Shown: positions 1-7,430, numbered from the stretch's first letter. The stretch: 11,182 bases of DNA from Temnopleurus reevesii (GCA_036244855.1 BQKZ01004362.1:28657-39838); one strand, 5' to 3'. A program made the numbers and translations. Notes: generated by a model from the sequence alone, not told the origin.

Positions 1-20
1 CCCCCCCCCCCCCCCCCCCC
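1..20. repeat. Poly-C tract at window edge
   Basis: An uninterrupted run of 20 C bases opens the window. It is a homopolymer with no coding content and may have been a place where sequencing or assembly stalled. Confidence 0.95.
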
Positions 21-35
21 ATCGTCTGGAAAAAA

Positions 36-278
36 ATGATAAAAAAGAGAGAAAAAAGGGGGAAGAGGAAAGGAGAGTGCTTATACACTCCAACTTTGAC
101 AAAAGATGATTCAGATGCCAGGAAATCGCATGTAAGCACACTCGATTTTCATTTTTATTGTGGATACATCCCATTCGCATCAGCCGTATCGTGCTGGCGG
201 TGCCAGTCCCATGGGTTTCGCAGACGTATCGTTAAATATGCAGATGCTATGGCAGAAAGAGCCGGGTTCGAGCTGTAA
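36..278 (+). other. Doubtful 80-codon open frame, possibly holding a terminal exon
   Basis: This frame runs from an ATG in a purine-rich stretch (Lys/Arg/Gly-rich residues 1-13) to a TAA at 276-278. The second half is less AT-rich than its surroundings and reads as ordinary mixed protein, ending RRIVKYADAMAERAGFEL. A TTTCGCAG just before that segment could act as a splice acceptor for a last exon. No domain, signal peptide or family is recognised. The first third is low complexity, so the ATG is unlikely to be a real start. A chance ORF is at least as likely as a coding exon. Confidence 0.12.
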
Positions 279-473
279 AACATTCCCCAATATTCCTAAT
301 ATTTAAGAGGTTGGTTTTGAAATTTGACTTTTAAAAATATATTCCCCAAACTGCCATATGCAAGGCCGGATCCAAGAAATAGGAGGGGCACAGGAGAAGG
401 CATATGCCCCTAAAAATTGGCATGTATATATTTTTTTCTCTACCTATTTATTGGGTTCTAATATACATGAAAG
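279..473. other. AT-rich spacer with one short hairpin
   Basis: No gene is visible. AGGGGCA at 384-390 pairs perfectly with TGCCCCT at 405-411 across a 14-base loop. The hairpin is isolated and no function is evident. Confidence 0.5.
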
Positions 474-2191
474 TTTTTTTTTTTTTTTGTTAAGCAAAAT
501 TTATCATGATTCTTGACTAAGAAATCGTATTCCCAAAATGACAGGACAGCGCACCTAGCTCGTATAGAAATACACAAATGTGGTGAAAAGGAAATGTCAA
601 CTGGTAAATTTTCCTAGCTCGCTCCGCTCGTTCATGCCAAATCATTTCCGTGCTATATAATTGTATCACATTCAGGCATTGAAATGATATAACGCTATTT
701 ATTACATAGGCTAAATGACCGTTTTCCCAATATTTGAGCTACATATGTAGCGAAAATTAGCACATTTCTATCGCTCGCTATATACGCTCGCTCATATCAA
801 ATCATCTTGCTTCATTTCTTTGCTTTCAGACATTGAATATAACGCCATCTATTAGATGCCGAATGAACCTCTCCCAATATTTGAGCGTACAAATGTAGCG
901 AAAATTTAAAGAAAATGTGCATATTTAGCTAGCTCGCTGCGCTCGCTCTTATTAGAATATCTTGCTTCATTCCTTTGCATTCCGACATTGAATGTAACGC
1001 ACTTTATTACAGAGGCTTTAGGTTTTCCCACACTTTGAGGTGTGCGAATGTAGCGATGGTGAAGAGATAATTGGTATTTTTTGCCTAGCTCGCTTCGCTC
1101 GGTCATACAACATCTTATCATGCTTTACCATTTATTTAAATTGTATATTTATTAGATGGGAATAATGAACGCTTTCCCAAACTCTTGGGTGTAAAATTGT
1201 ACAAATACTGCCATTTATTACATAGGCCTAATGAACGTTTCCCCAATATTAGAGCATACAATTGTCGCGAAAATTTAAAGAAAATTGGCGTAATTTTCTC
1301 GCTCGCTACGCTCGCTCGTATCAGATCATCTCGCTTCATTCCCTTGTATTCAGCATATAATGCAATTTATTACATAGGCATAAGGAACGTTTTCCCACAG
1401 CATAGGGTGTGCAAATGTAGCGATAATGATGAGATAATTGGCTATTTTTTCCTTGCTCGCTTCGCTCGCTCGTACAGTATCTTATCATGCCCTATCATTT
1501 TTTTTTACATTCAGAAATTGAATTGACATAAGGCTATTTATTAGATGGGAATAATGAACGCTTTCCAAAACTCTTGGGTTTAAAATTGTACAAATACTGT
1601 CATTTATTGCATAGGCCTAATAAACTTTTCCCCAATATTAGAGTATACAATTGTCGCGAAAATTTAAAGAAAATTGGCGTAATTTTCTCGCTCGCTACGC
1701 TCGCTCATATCAGATCATTTTGCTTCATTCCCTTGTATTCAGCATATAACGCAATTTAATACATAGGCATAAGGAATTTTTTCCCACACTTTAGGGTGTG
1801 CAAATGTAGCGATAATGATGAGATAATTGGCTATTTTTCCTCGCTCGCTCCGCTCGCTCGTACTGTATATTATCATGCTTTATCATTTCTTTACATTCAT
1901 AAATTGAATTGACATAATGATACTTATTAGATGGGACTAAAGACCGCTTTCCGAAACTCTTGGGTGTACAATGCTATCAAAAATAAAAAGAAAATCTTTC
2001 GTGTTCGTACGATACTTTATTTTCTCTTTACATTCATGCATGAAAATGACATGTTAGAATTCCGTACAAATGTTTTGATTTTGTAAATGGTGAGTATCAA
2101 AAGAAGTATTTTCCCTCGCTCGTTAAGCAGGTTACCAATCCACCGAACTCCCAGTTGAAGGTGTAGGGGAAACCCCCTCCCATACCCTCCC
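474..2191 (+). repeat. Long direct repeat, copy 1 (1.7 kb)
   Basis: The tract starts with a run of 15 T followed by GTTAAGCAAAATTTATCAT and ends with a CCCCTCCCATACCCTCCC segment. The same order of sequence recurs at 2199-3857. Within aligned blocks the copies are about 95% alike: roughly ten substitutions in about 200 bases when the block near 1880-2085 is compared with the one near 3538-3740. They also differ by indels. This copy has an extra 58 bases at 508-565 and an extra 10 bases in the core at about 932-945. It is followed by six unmatched bases and then the n at 2198. Confidence 0.93.
590..1950 (+). repeat. Satellite-like array of ~150-bp monomers (array 1)
   Basis: A TTCCCAA/TTCCCACA landmark recurs near 724, 873, 1026, 1173, 1241, 1394, 1564, 1631, 1782 and 1950. 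The spacings are mostly 147-170 bp, with two short ~68-bp partial units. Each full monomer carries the landmark with a small hairpin (for example CACACTTTGAGGTGTG), then AAATGTAGCGA, then a CGCTCGCTNCGCTCGCTC-type core, then an AT-rich segment ending near TTTATTACATAGG. From 1151 the units are ordered as a higher-order repeat: 1151-1539 (389 bp) and 1540-1925 (386 bp), each made of a short unit plus two full monomers. Open frames here result from a stop-poor repeat. Confidence 0.88.
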
Positions 2192-2197
2192 TCGCTC

Positions 2198-2198
2198 N
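2198..2198. other. Single ambiguous base at a repeat junction (probable contig join)
   Basis: The only n in this half of the window lies exactly between the end of long-repeat copy 1 and the start of copy 2. A placeholder base between two overlapping but unmerged contigs would produce this arrangement. That is inference from position. Confidence 0.7.
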
Positions 2199-3857
2199 TT
2201 TTTTTTTTTTTTTTTTGTTAAGCAAAATTTATCATAGAAATACACAAATGTGGTGAAAAGGAAATGTCAACTGGTAAATTCTCCTAGCTCGCTCCGCTCG
2301 TTCATGCCAAATCATTTCCGTGCTATATAATTTTATCACATTCAGGCATTGAAATGATATAACGTTATTTATTAAATAGGATAAATGACCATTTTCCCAA
2401 TATTTGAGCTACAGATGTAGCGAAAATTAGCACATTTCTATCGCTCGCTATATACGCTCGCTCATATCAGTTCATCTTGCTTCATTTCTTTGCTTTCAGA
2501 CATTGAATTTAACGCCATCTATTAGATGCCGAATGAACCTTTCCCAATATTTGAGCGTACAAATATAGCGAAAATTTAAAGAAAATGTGCATATTTAGCT
2601 AGCTCGCTCTTATTATAATATCTTGCTTCATTCGTTTGCATTCCGACATTGAATGTAACGCACTTTATTACAGAGGCTTTAGGGTTTCCCACACTTTGAG
2701 GTGTGCAAATGTAGCGATGGTGAAGAGATAATTGGTAATTTTTTCCTAGCTCGCTTCGCTCGGCCGTACAGCATCTTATCATGCTTTACCATTTATTTAA
2801 ATTGTATTTACATAAGGCTAGATGGGAATAATGAACGCTTTCCAGAACTCTTGGGTGTAAGATTGTACAAATACTGCCATTTATTACATAGGCCTAATGA
2901 ACTTTCCCGAATATTAAAGTGTAAACTTGTCGCAAAAATTAAAAAAAAATTGGCGTAATTTTCTCGCTCGCTACGCTCGCTCATATCAGATCATCTCGCT
3001 TCATTCTCTTGTATTTAGCATTCCATTGTATTCAGCATATAACGCAATTTATTACATCATGTACATAGGCATAAGGAACGTTTTCCCACACTTTAGGGTG
3101 TGCAAATGTAGCGATAATGATGAGATAATTGGCTATTTTTTCCTTGCTCGCTTCGCTCGCTCGTACAGTATCTTATCATGCCTTATCATTTCTTTACATT
3201 CAGAAATTGAATTGACAAGGCTATTTATTAAATGGGAGTAATGAACGCTTTCCAAAACTCTTGGGTTTAAAATTGTACAAATACTGTCATTTATTACATA
3301 GGCTTAATGAACTTTCCCCCCAATATTAGAGTGTACAATTGTCGCGAAAATTTAAAGAAAATTGGCGTAATTTTCTCGCTGGCTACGCTCGCTCATATCA
3401 GATCATTTTGCTTCATTCTCTTGTATTCAGCATATAAGGAACGATTTCCCACACTTGAGGTGTGCAAATGTAGCGATAATAATGAGATAGTTGGCTATTT
3501 TCCCTCGCTCGCTCGTACAGTATCTTATCATGTTTTATCATTTCTTTACATTCATAAATTGAATTGACATAATGATACTTATTAGATGGGACCAAAGAAC
3601 GCTTTCCGAAACTCTTGGGTGTACAATTCTATCAAAAATAAAAATAAAATCTTTCTTGTTTGTACGATACTTTATTTTCTCTTTACATTCATGCATGAAA
3701 ATGGCAAGTTAGAATTTCGTACAAATGCTTTGATTTTGAAGAAAGAAGAAAGAAAAGAAGTATTTCCCTCGCTCGCTCCGCTCGCTCGTTAAGCAAGTTA
3801 CCAATCCACCGAACTCCCAGTTGAAGGTGTAGGGGAAACCCCCTCCCATACCCTCCC
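2199..3857 (+). repeat. Long direct repeat, copy 2 (1.7 kb)
   Basis: This is the counterpart of 474-2191. It begins immediately after the n with 18 T and GTTAAGCAAAATTTATCAT, lacks the 58-base segment seen in copy 1, and then follows it in the same order to the CCCTCCC at 3851-3857. Beyond that point the sequence continues uniquely, whereas copy 1 stops. Substitutions and small indels are spread throughout. The pattern fits either two haplotypes laid end to end or a genuine tandem duplication. Confidence 0.93.
2260..3600 (+). repeat. Satellite-like array of ~150-bp monomers (array 2)
   Basis: The same monomer family as array 1, inside the second long repeat. Higher-order units run from about 2819 to 3226 and from 3227 to 3580. 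The second is shorter because about 22 bases around the AATTTATTACATAGGCAT segment are missing. The CGCTCGCTNCGCTCGCTC core is again present once per monomer and is shortened in some, for example near 2601-2610. No protein-coding evidence is present. Confidence 0.87.
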
Positions 3858-3862
3858 AACAG

Positions 3863-4015
3863 GCTGGGACTACAGACGAAACAGAGCTTGTGGAGGAACC
3901 CCAAGACAATAGGAGACAGATAAAAATAGACAACAAAACTGTGATTACTGAAAGATCTCTAAATAATAGTAAAAACAACAGTATACAGGAACACATTTGC
4001 CTAGCAATTCTATAA
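3863..4015 (+). other. Possible terminal coding exon, 50 codons
   Basis: A pyrimidine-rich tract (CCCCCTCCCATACCCTCCCA) ends in ACAG at 3859-3862, a good splice-acceptor shape. The next base opens a frame of 50 codons ending in TAA at 4013-4015. The peptide begins AGTTDETELVEEPQDNRRQI. It is acidic at first, then rich in Lys, Asn and Ser, and looks more protein-like than other frames in the window. The same frame extends upstream through a proline-rich stretch to a TAG at 3830-3832, then on into the repeat. It could therefore be a decayed transposon ORF rather than a host exon. No family is recognised. Copy 1 of the long repeat stops before this sequence, so it cannot be compared there. Confidence 0.2.
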
Positions 4016-4199
4016 GAAAAGAACTAGATACAGTACAAAGGTCCGGTATAAGTATAAGTATAGACTTATGCAGAACAATCAACAAATCAATGTTTAAATG
4101 AAATCTAACTGCAAATGAAAAATTGGTTTCTTTTCCATTTTTTAGTATTCCCCAAGTACTATTTTCGGTTGACATTTTACCCCTGCCCATTGGCATGTT
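4016..4199. other. AT-rich spacer, nothing recognised
   Basis: No supported gene, RNA or repeat is visible here, apart from a short run of TATAAG-type repeats near 4048-4063. Confidence 0.5.
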
Positions 4200-4379
4200 G
4201 ATGGATCTATATTTGCATCTAGTTTCGCGTACTGTGAGGAGGAGGAGTGGGGGAAGAGGAAGAATATGTTAGATGAATAATAATAAGAAGGAGATGCATG
4301 TTTATGTACAGATGTATCTATTCCAATATTGCATACCTAGCTGGGCATACTGTGAGGAGAAGAAGGAGTGGGGGAAACC
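4200..4379 (+). repeat. Two diverged direct repeats, ~118-bp period
   Basis: GATGGATCTAT...TTGCATCTAG...TACTGTGAGGAGG (4200-4262) recurs as GATGTATCTATT...TTGCATACCTAG...ATACTGTGAGGAG (4312-4379). The ACTGTGAGGA landmarks lie 118 bp apart. Both repeats end in GGAGTGGGGGAA. The copies are diverged and gapped, suggesting an old tandem duplication that also seeded the purine-rich expansion downstream. Confidence 0.7.
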
Positions 4380-4418
4380 AAAAAACGAAAAAGGAGGTAA
4401 ATATAAAGTCATGTGATG

Positions 4419-4500
4419 AAGGAGAAGGAGTAGAAGAAGAAGAAGAAGAAGAAGAAGAAGGAGGAGGAGGAGAAGAAGAAGAAGAAGAAGAAGAAGTAAA
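4419..4500 (+). repeat. Purine microsatellite (GAA/GGA)n
   Basis: A GAAGGAGTAGAAGAAGAAG-type run with a GGA block in the middle. One strand is almost purely purine. Read as protein it gives poly-Glu on the plus strand and poly-Ser on the minus strand, which is not evidence of a gene. Confidence 0.95.
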
Positions 4501-4536
4501 AGTAATTAAATCTGTAAGACACTTCATTTTGTTGGA

Positions 4537-4551
4537 GGGGGGGGGGGGGGG
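4537..4551 (+). repeat. Poly-G tract
   Basis: A run of 15 G bases, just downstream of the purine microsatellite. Together they form a strongly strand-asymmetric purine region. Confidence 0.95.
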
Positions 4552-4667
4552 TCCTTGATTTTTCATCGCGGAACGATGCATAAATAGTAGCGGTACATAC
4601 TGAGTAAGCTGTACGCCCTTTCAGTCACCCGAGCTGCAACACAGCGTCGCGACGGTGCCTACCATAT

Positions 4668-4752
4668 ACGCATGATGCGTCGTGTGTATGCGAGATCTCC
4701 ACGTGATGTAACCAAAGTTACAGAATAAGGTCGTAACATATGTTACGTCATG
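4668..4752. promoter_or_regulatory. Cluster of short palindromes resembling bZIP/bHLH sites
   Basis: Four symmetric motifs lie within 85 bp: ACGCATGATGCGT (4668-4680), the E-box CACGTG (4700-4705), GTAACCAAAGTTAC (4709-4722) and the perfect 16-bp palindrome CGTAACATATGTTACG (4732-4747). The last overlaps TTACGTCA (4743-4750), a CRE-like sequence. The symmetry is seen directly. Binding by bZIP or bHLH factors is inferred from motif shape. No gene start is evident nearby. Confidence 0.35.
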
Positions 4753-4761
4753 TATTTACGA

Positions 4762-5037
4762 CAAAATGCCGACTCACACCTTTGCGTTTTTAGCCTCCGT
4801 CGGCCCAGCATTTTTCATGTTTATGCTTACAAAAGACCCGCTCCGTGTACGCACAATTAAAAAGACGCAGATCATACGGTGGGTTGACGTTCGGCGTACG
4901 CTCCTTGAGCGCAAGGTGAGCGTTAGCCCACTATCTAATCAGCATATTATACTGTGCGCTCAGGGAGCGTTTTGAATTTTCAAAAAACCGCTGGGCCGAC
5001 GGAGCCTAAAAACGCAAATGTGTGAGTCGGCCTTTTG
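4762..5037. mobile_element. Non-autonomous DNA element with 48-bp terminal inverted repeats
   Basis: The arms 4762-4809 and 4990-5037 are inverted complements at 45 of 48 positions with no gaps, for example GCCGACTCACAC against GTGTGAGTCGGC. An inner inverted pair lies at about 4898-4913 (ACGCTCCTTGAGCGCA) and 4955-4970. The 276-bp size, long arms and lack of a transposase frame fit a MITE. No convincing target-site duplication could be identified, so the superfamily is left open. A 69-codon frame that starts in the left arm is treated as incidental. Confidence 0.8.
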
Positions 5038-5399
5038 ATATAGAGTATAGAGTTGATTAATTGATCACTCTATACAGGTTTCCCACAACGCTAGGGGGCG
5101 ACAAACAGAAATGTGACTGCGGTGCTACTCAGGGTTTCTTCACTACACGAGTCTATGGCAAAAATGTACATCTATTCTATTTTTTTCATTCTGTGGCTGA
5201 TAAAAGCAGATTATTTTTTTTCTTGACAATGAGGAATAAGATAGATGGATCAGGTAGGACCTGCGCAGTGGTAAAATGTCACAACAGTTAGAGAAAACTG
5301 AAAAAAAAAATGGGAGCAAACTGAGTGCGAGATTCACTCGCCTTTGACTCGTGTGCGAAAGTTTGGCAAAGTCGTACACCCTACACAGATTTCCTGGCC
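5038..5399. other. Spacer without a supported gene
   Basis: This stretch holds a small inverted repeat (TATAGAGT at about 5047-5054 and ACTCTATA downstream), an A/T-rich centre and a CTCF-like motif at 5088-5101. No coding frame here is convincing. Confidence 0.5.
5088..5101 (+). promoter_or_regulatory. CTCF-like motif
   Basis: ACGCTAGGGGGCGA matches the commonly quoted CTCF consensus CCASYAGRKGGCRS at 11 of 14 positions, including the AGRKGGCR core. The match is seen directly. Binding is not shown. Confidence 0.25.
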
Positions 5400-5555
5400 T
5401 TAAAGCCCAAGTATAGTTTTGGTAAAAGCGAATATTTTTATCGTTAAATTTTGTCTTCAAATTTACTTAAAAAGAAACATGATATCATGAACATGTTGTA
5501 CAAAAGATTGTACGAAAAATTAACAAGTTTTGGAAAAGTTATAACCTAAAGTGTG

Positions 5556-5601
5556 GAAAATATTTTAGCGTCGTAGCCCCCGACGCGAATTCAATATTTT
5601 C
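5556..5601. repeat. Internal foldback within element A
   Basis: GAAAATATT (5556-5564) pairs with AATATTTTC (5593-5601), and GCGTCG (5568-5573) pairs with CGACGC (5581-5586). Together they give a two-part stem with a TAGCCCC loop and a small internal bulge. Confidence 0.6.
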
Positions 5602-5746
5602 TTTCTTGATAAAGGACAGCTTCTCATGAACAGAATTGGATAAAAATTTCAGAATTTATTCTTTATGTATTCCTTTTTAGCATGCTTTAATAAAATCTTG
5701 GAAATAATTTTCTATATGCCCGATAAGAAGCAAAATATTGTTATAA

Positions 5747-5760
5747 CCAAGAGAGGGCGC
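5747..5760 (+). promoter_or_regulatory. CTCF-like motif inside element A
   Basis: CCAAGAGAGGGCGC matches the CTCF consensus CCASYAGRKGGCRS at 12 of 14 positions and is the best of several such sites in the window. Function is inferred only. Confidence 0.3.
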
Positions 5761-6302
5761 TAAATACGATTTAACGGTCAAATTCAAATTTTCAAAAGAA
5801 TTCGCTCGTAGAAAAATATGCTATGATCTTGAAATGTGTATAGAAACTATATGTCATGGTATATATCCCCAAAATTCACATTTCTTTAATCTTTACCAAA
5901 ACTATACATGGGCTTTAACCCTAAAAAGCCCAAGCTATTTTGATGTCTCTGTGGTCCAAGGGGGGGGGGGGCACATTGTCTTCCAAAATATTTGATGGTT
6001 CGGGCTGAAATTTGGCATAGATGTAGAGCAAGACGTAATCTACAATTTCTGACCGTCGGAATTTCTGAAGGTCACCGTTTAAGGCGCAATTCAATAAAAT
6101 ACATAAAAAAAGGGTGAATTTTGTCACTTTTGATGTGTGGTCTATTAAAATCAATATTGTGGATTGGAAAATGACTTAAATGTGGTATTATCCCTCTTTA
6201 ATACCTTAGGAACACATTCCATGACTTTATTAAACACATTAGATGCATTTAGAGGTCAAAATATGACAATAATTGCATCATGTCATATTTATCACCATAT
6301 TA

Positions 6303-6316
6303 CTGATAGAGGGCGC
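6303..6316 (+). promoter_or_regulatory. CTCF-like motif inside element B
   Basis: CTGATAGAGGGCGC carries the AGAGGGCGC core and matches the CTCF consensus at 11 of 14 positions. It shares GATAGAGGGCG with the site at 7291-7304. Confidence 0.25.
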
Positions 6317-6670
6317 CAGACAGCTTTTAAAAAGTTCATGTTATTCCTTTAATTTTTCACTTTTTAAGCTCCAATCTTCATCAATATGATTTTCAGGGCT
6401 TTCTGGAAGTGTCTGGGGTGCTTTTATTTGTATTAAGTTGGAAAAAGTATTTTTAAATATTTTATTAAATACTCATGAAAAAAGTGACTAAAAACAAAGA
6501 AAAACAAAGGAAATTGTCAGAAAGCGTGTTTTCTGTTCAAGATGCACAATAGAGACCAAAGGCAAACTAAAAGTCATAAATTGTGACCAGTTCCACGTCT
6601 TTTTGGGCAGATTTGAAGCTGAAAAACTGAAATTATACGAAAATTGGACAAACATGCCGTTTGTTTTGTG

Positions 6671-6684
6671 GTTGCCATGGCAAC
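6671..6684. promoter_or_regulatory. Perfect RFX/X-box palindrome inside element B
   Basis: GTTGCCATGGCAAC is exactly self-complementary and matches the canonical paired-half-site form of the X-box bound by RFX transcription factors. The sequence match is direct. Use as a binding site is inferred. Confidence 0.5.
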
Positions 6685-6984
6685 ATGAAATACAGGATAA
6701 TAATTAAAAAGTTTCGGAAAAAGTCACCAAATTTGAGCGTAATCGGACCAAAAATGTAGGAGTGGCTATGTGGTAGGGGCCAAGGGGGGCACATTGTGCC
6801 CCCCCCCCCCTTCGGCTTTTTAGGGTTAAGGAATGTGAAGGAATTCGTGGACAGTGGGTGAAAAACATCAATAGAAAGGGCTTTGAAGTCAAGAAACATA
6901 GTGTAATGAAAATGCAATACATTATTATGTTCCTGAAATTTTGTGTTAGGCTTCCCACACTCGCTGTATATTCTCCACTCACGA

Positions 6985-7070
6985 TCACCGTCGAAGCGGT
7001 GGTGCGGCGGACTCTCCGCCTAGCCCTGCGGGGAGTGAAGCTTCTGTGGTACCGGTACCCGGTGTGTGGT
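6985..7070. other. GC- and CpG-rich island with nested hairpins
   Basis: This 85-bp stretch is much richer in G, C and CpG than its AT-rich flanks. It contains CACCG-TCGAAG-CGGTG (about 6986-7002), GGCGGA-CTC-TCCGCC (7006-7020), an alternative CTCTCCGC/GCGGGGAG pairing (7012-7035) and the palindrome GTACCGGTAC near 7049-7058. It could be a short exon, a structured RNA segment or another foldback repeat. An open frame crosses it on the plus strand, but the residues resemble no known protein. Confidence 0.35.
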
Positions 7071-7098
7071 GAAGCAAAAATAATAATTAAAAAAAATA

Positions 7099-7113
7099 GA
7101 TCATACCATGATC
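7099..7113. repeat. Short perfect hairpin
   Basis: GATCAT-ACC-ATGATC is a 6-bp stem with a 3-base loop, partly extended by flanking AATA and TATT. No function is apparent. Confidence 0.5.
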
Positions 7114-7290
7114 TGTTATTAAAAGTATGACCATTGTTTGATATCGTCTTGCCACGTCTCAGTGCTTATTTTTTTGGTGTAAAATAGAGTCATCGAGGCA
7201 ATAACGGGCGATTTCTCTTTTCTTTCTCTGATTTTGTACACAAAGTCAATTGCGGTCGTTTCACTTTAACACTGCACATGTATAGTCTCA

Positions 7291-7304
7291 CCGATAGAGG
7301 GCGA
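7291..7304 (+). promoter_or_regulatory. CTCF-like motif upstream of the candidate first exon
   Basis: CCGATAGAGGGCGA lies about 130 bp before the candidate start codon at 7430 and is repeated at 8086-8099 in the duplicate. It shares GATAGAGGGCG with the site inside element B. Confidence 0.25.
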
Positions 7305-7328
7305 AAACCATTAAACGGTCGTGAAATT

Positions 7329-7353
7329 GGTCTTACGCATGGTCTTACGTGAC
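7329..7353 (+). promoter_or_regulatory. Paired GGTCTTACG motifs, promoter-like segment
   Basis: GGTCTTACG occurs at 7329-7337 and 7341-7349. The second runs into TACGTGAC, which contains an ACGTG core of the kind bound by bHLH or bZIP factors. The surroundings are locally richer in CpG and precede the candidate first exon by about 80 bp. Confidence 0.25.
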
Positions 7354-7367
7354 AATCGTACCGAGCG

Positions 7368-7430
7368 ATGACCCACATACCTCGGAGTTGGAAGAAAACT
7401 ACATTTGCTGTTCCAAGCAATTACCGATAA
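7368..7430 (+). other. Short upstream ORF overlapping the candidate start
   Basis: An ATG at 7368 opens 20 codons and stops at TAA (7428-7430). That stop overlaps the A of the next ATG in a TAATG arrangement. The G/A difference between the duplicate copies (7387 against 8182) falls in this frame and changes a Ser codon to Asn. If the following exon is real, this uORF could damp its translation, but that is inference. Confidence 0.2.

Larger units (their letters stand above)
5404..5914. mobile_element. TTAA-flanked non-autonomous element A (511 bp)
   Basis: Terminal inverted repeats of 23 bp at 5404-5426 and 5892-5914 match at 22 positions (AGCCCAAGTATAG and onward). They are flanked outside by TTAA at 5400-5403 and TTAA at 5915-5918. 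TTAA is the target duplicated by piggyBac-type transposases, so membership of that group is plausible. Because TTAA is self-complementary, it could also simply be the end of a longer inverted repeat. No transposase frame is present. Inside are a foldback at 5556-5601 and a CTCF-like site at 5747-5760. Confidence 0.75.
5919..6825. mobile_element. piggyBac-like non-autonomous element B (907 bp)
   Basis: The ends are TTAA|CCCTAAAAAGCC (5915-5930) and GGCTTTTTAGGG|TTAA (6814-6829). This is a perfect 12-bp inverted repeat extending to 15 of 16, directly bordered by TTAA on both sides. TTAA targets with CCC...GGG termini are the established piggyBac signature. Subterminal G-rich and C-rich blocks (AAGGGGG...CAC at about 5959-5975 and GTGCCCCC...TT at about 6797-6812) form a second inverted pair. 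Short frames inside show no DDD transposase motifs, so the element would need an enzyme in trans. A CTCF-like site (6303-6316) and an RFX-like palindrome (6671-6684) are internal. Confidence 0.8.

Noticed and set aside
240..278. GGTTCGAG resembling a tRNA/SINE B box
   Set aside because: Only the first seven bases fit, and no A box or cloverleaf could be built upstream.
906..3595. Many 60-113 codon open frames on both strands across the arrays, with recurring residues such as FLARFARSYSILSC
   Set aside because: They are translations of the ~150-bp monomers, which happen to be stop-poor. The frames recur wherever the repeat does and start at arbitrary ATGs. No independent coding evidence exists.
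474..3857. CRISPR array
   Set aside because: The repeating units are long, diverged and contiguous. There are no short identical repeats with unique spacers, and the sequence context is eukaryotic.
4298..4581. Poly-Glu (plus strand) and poly-Ser/Pro (minus strand) open frames
   Set aside because: They are products of the GAA/GGA microsatellite and the G tract, not genes.
4766..4975. 69-codon frame beginning in the left arm of the long-TIR element
   Set aside because: The first codons are simply the inverted-repeat arm and the rest has no recognisable motif.
5478..5489. CATGATATCATG perfect 12-bp palindrome
   Set aside because: It is isolated inside element A, and AT-rich palindromes of this length are expected by chance.
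5921..6988. Several 62-94 codon frames within and next to element B
   Set aside because: They cross TIRs and G/C homopolymers on both strands and show no transposase motif.
7190..7420. 76-codon minus-strand frame opposite the promoter-like segment
   Set aside because: It lies antisense to the better-supported uORF and exon candidate and shows no domain. Only part of it lies in the duplicated tract.
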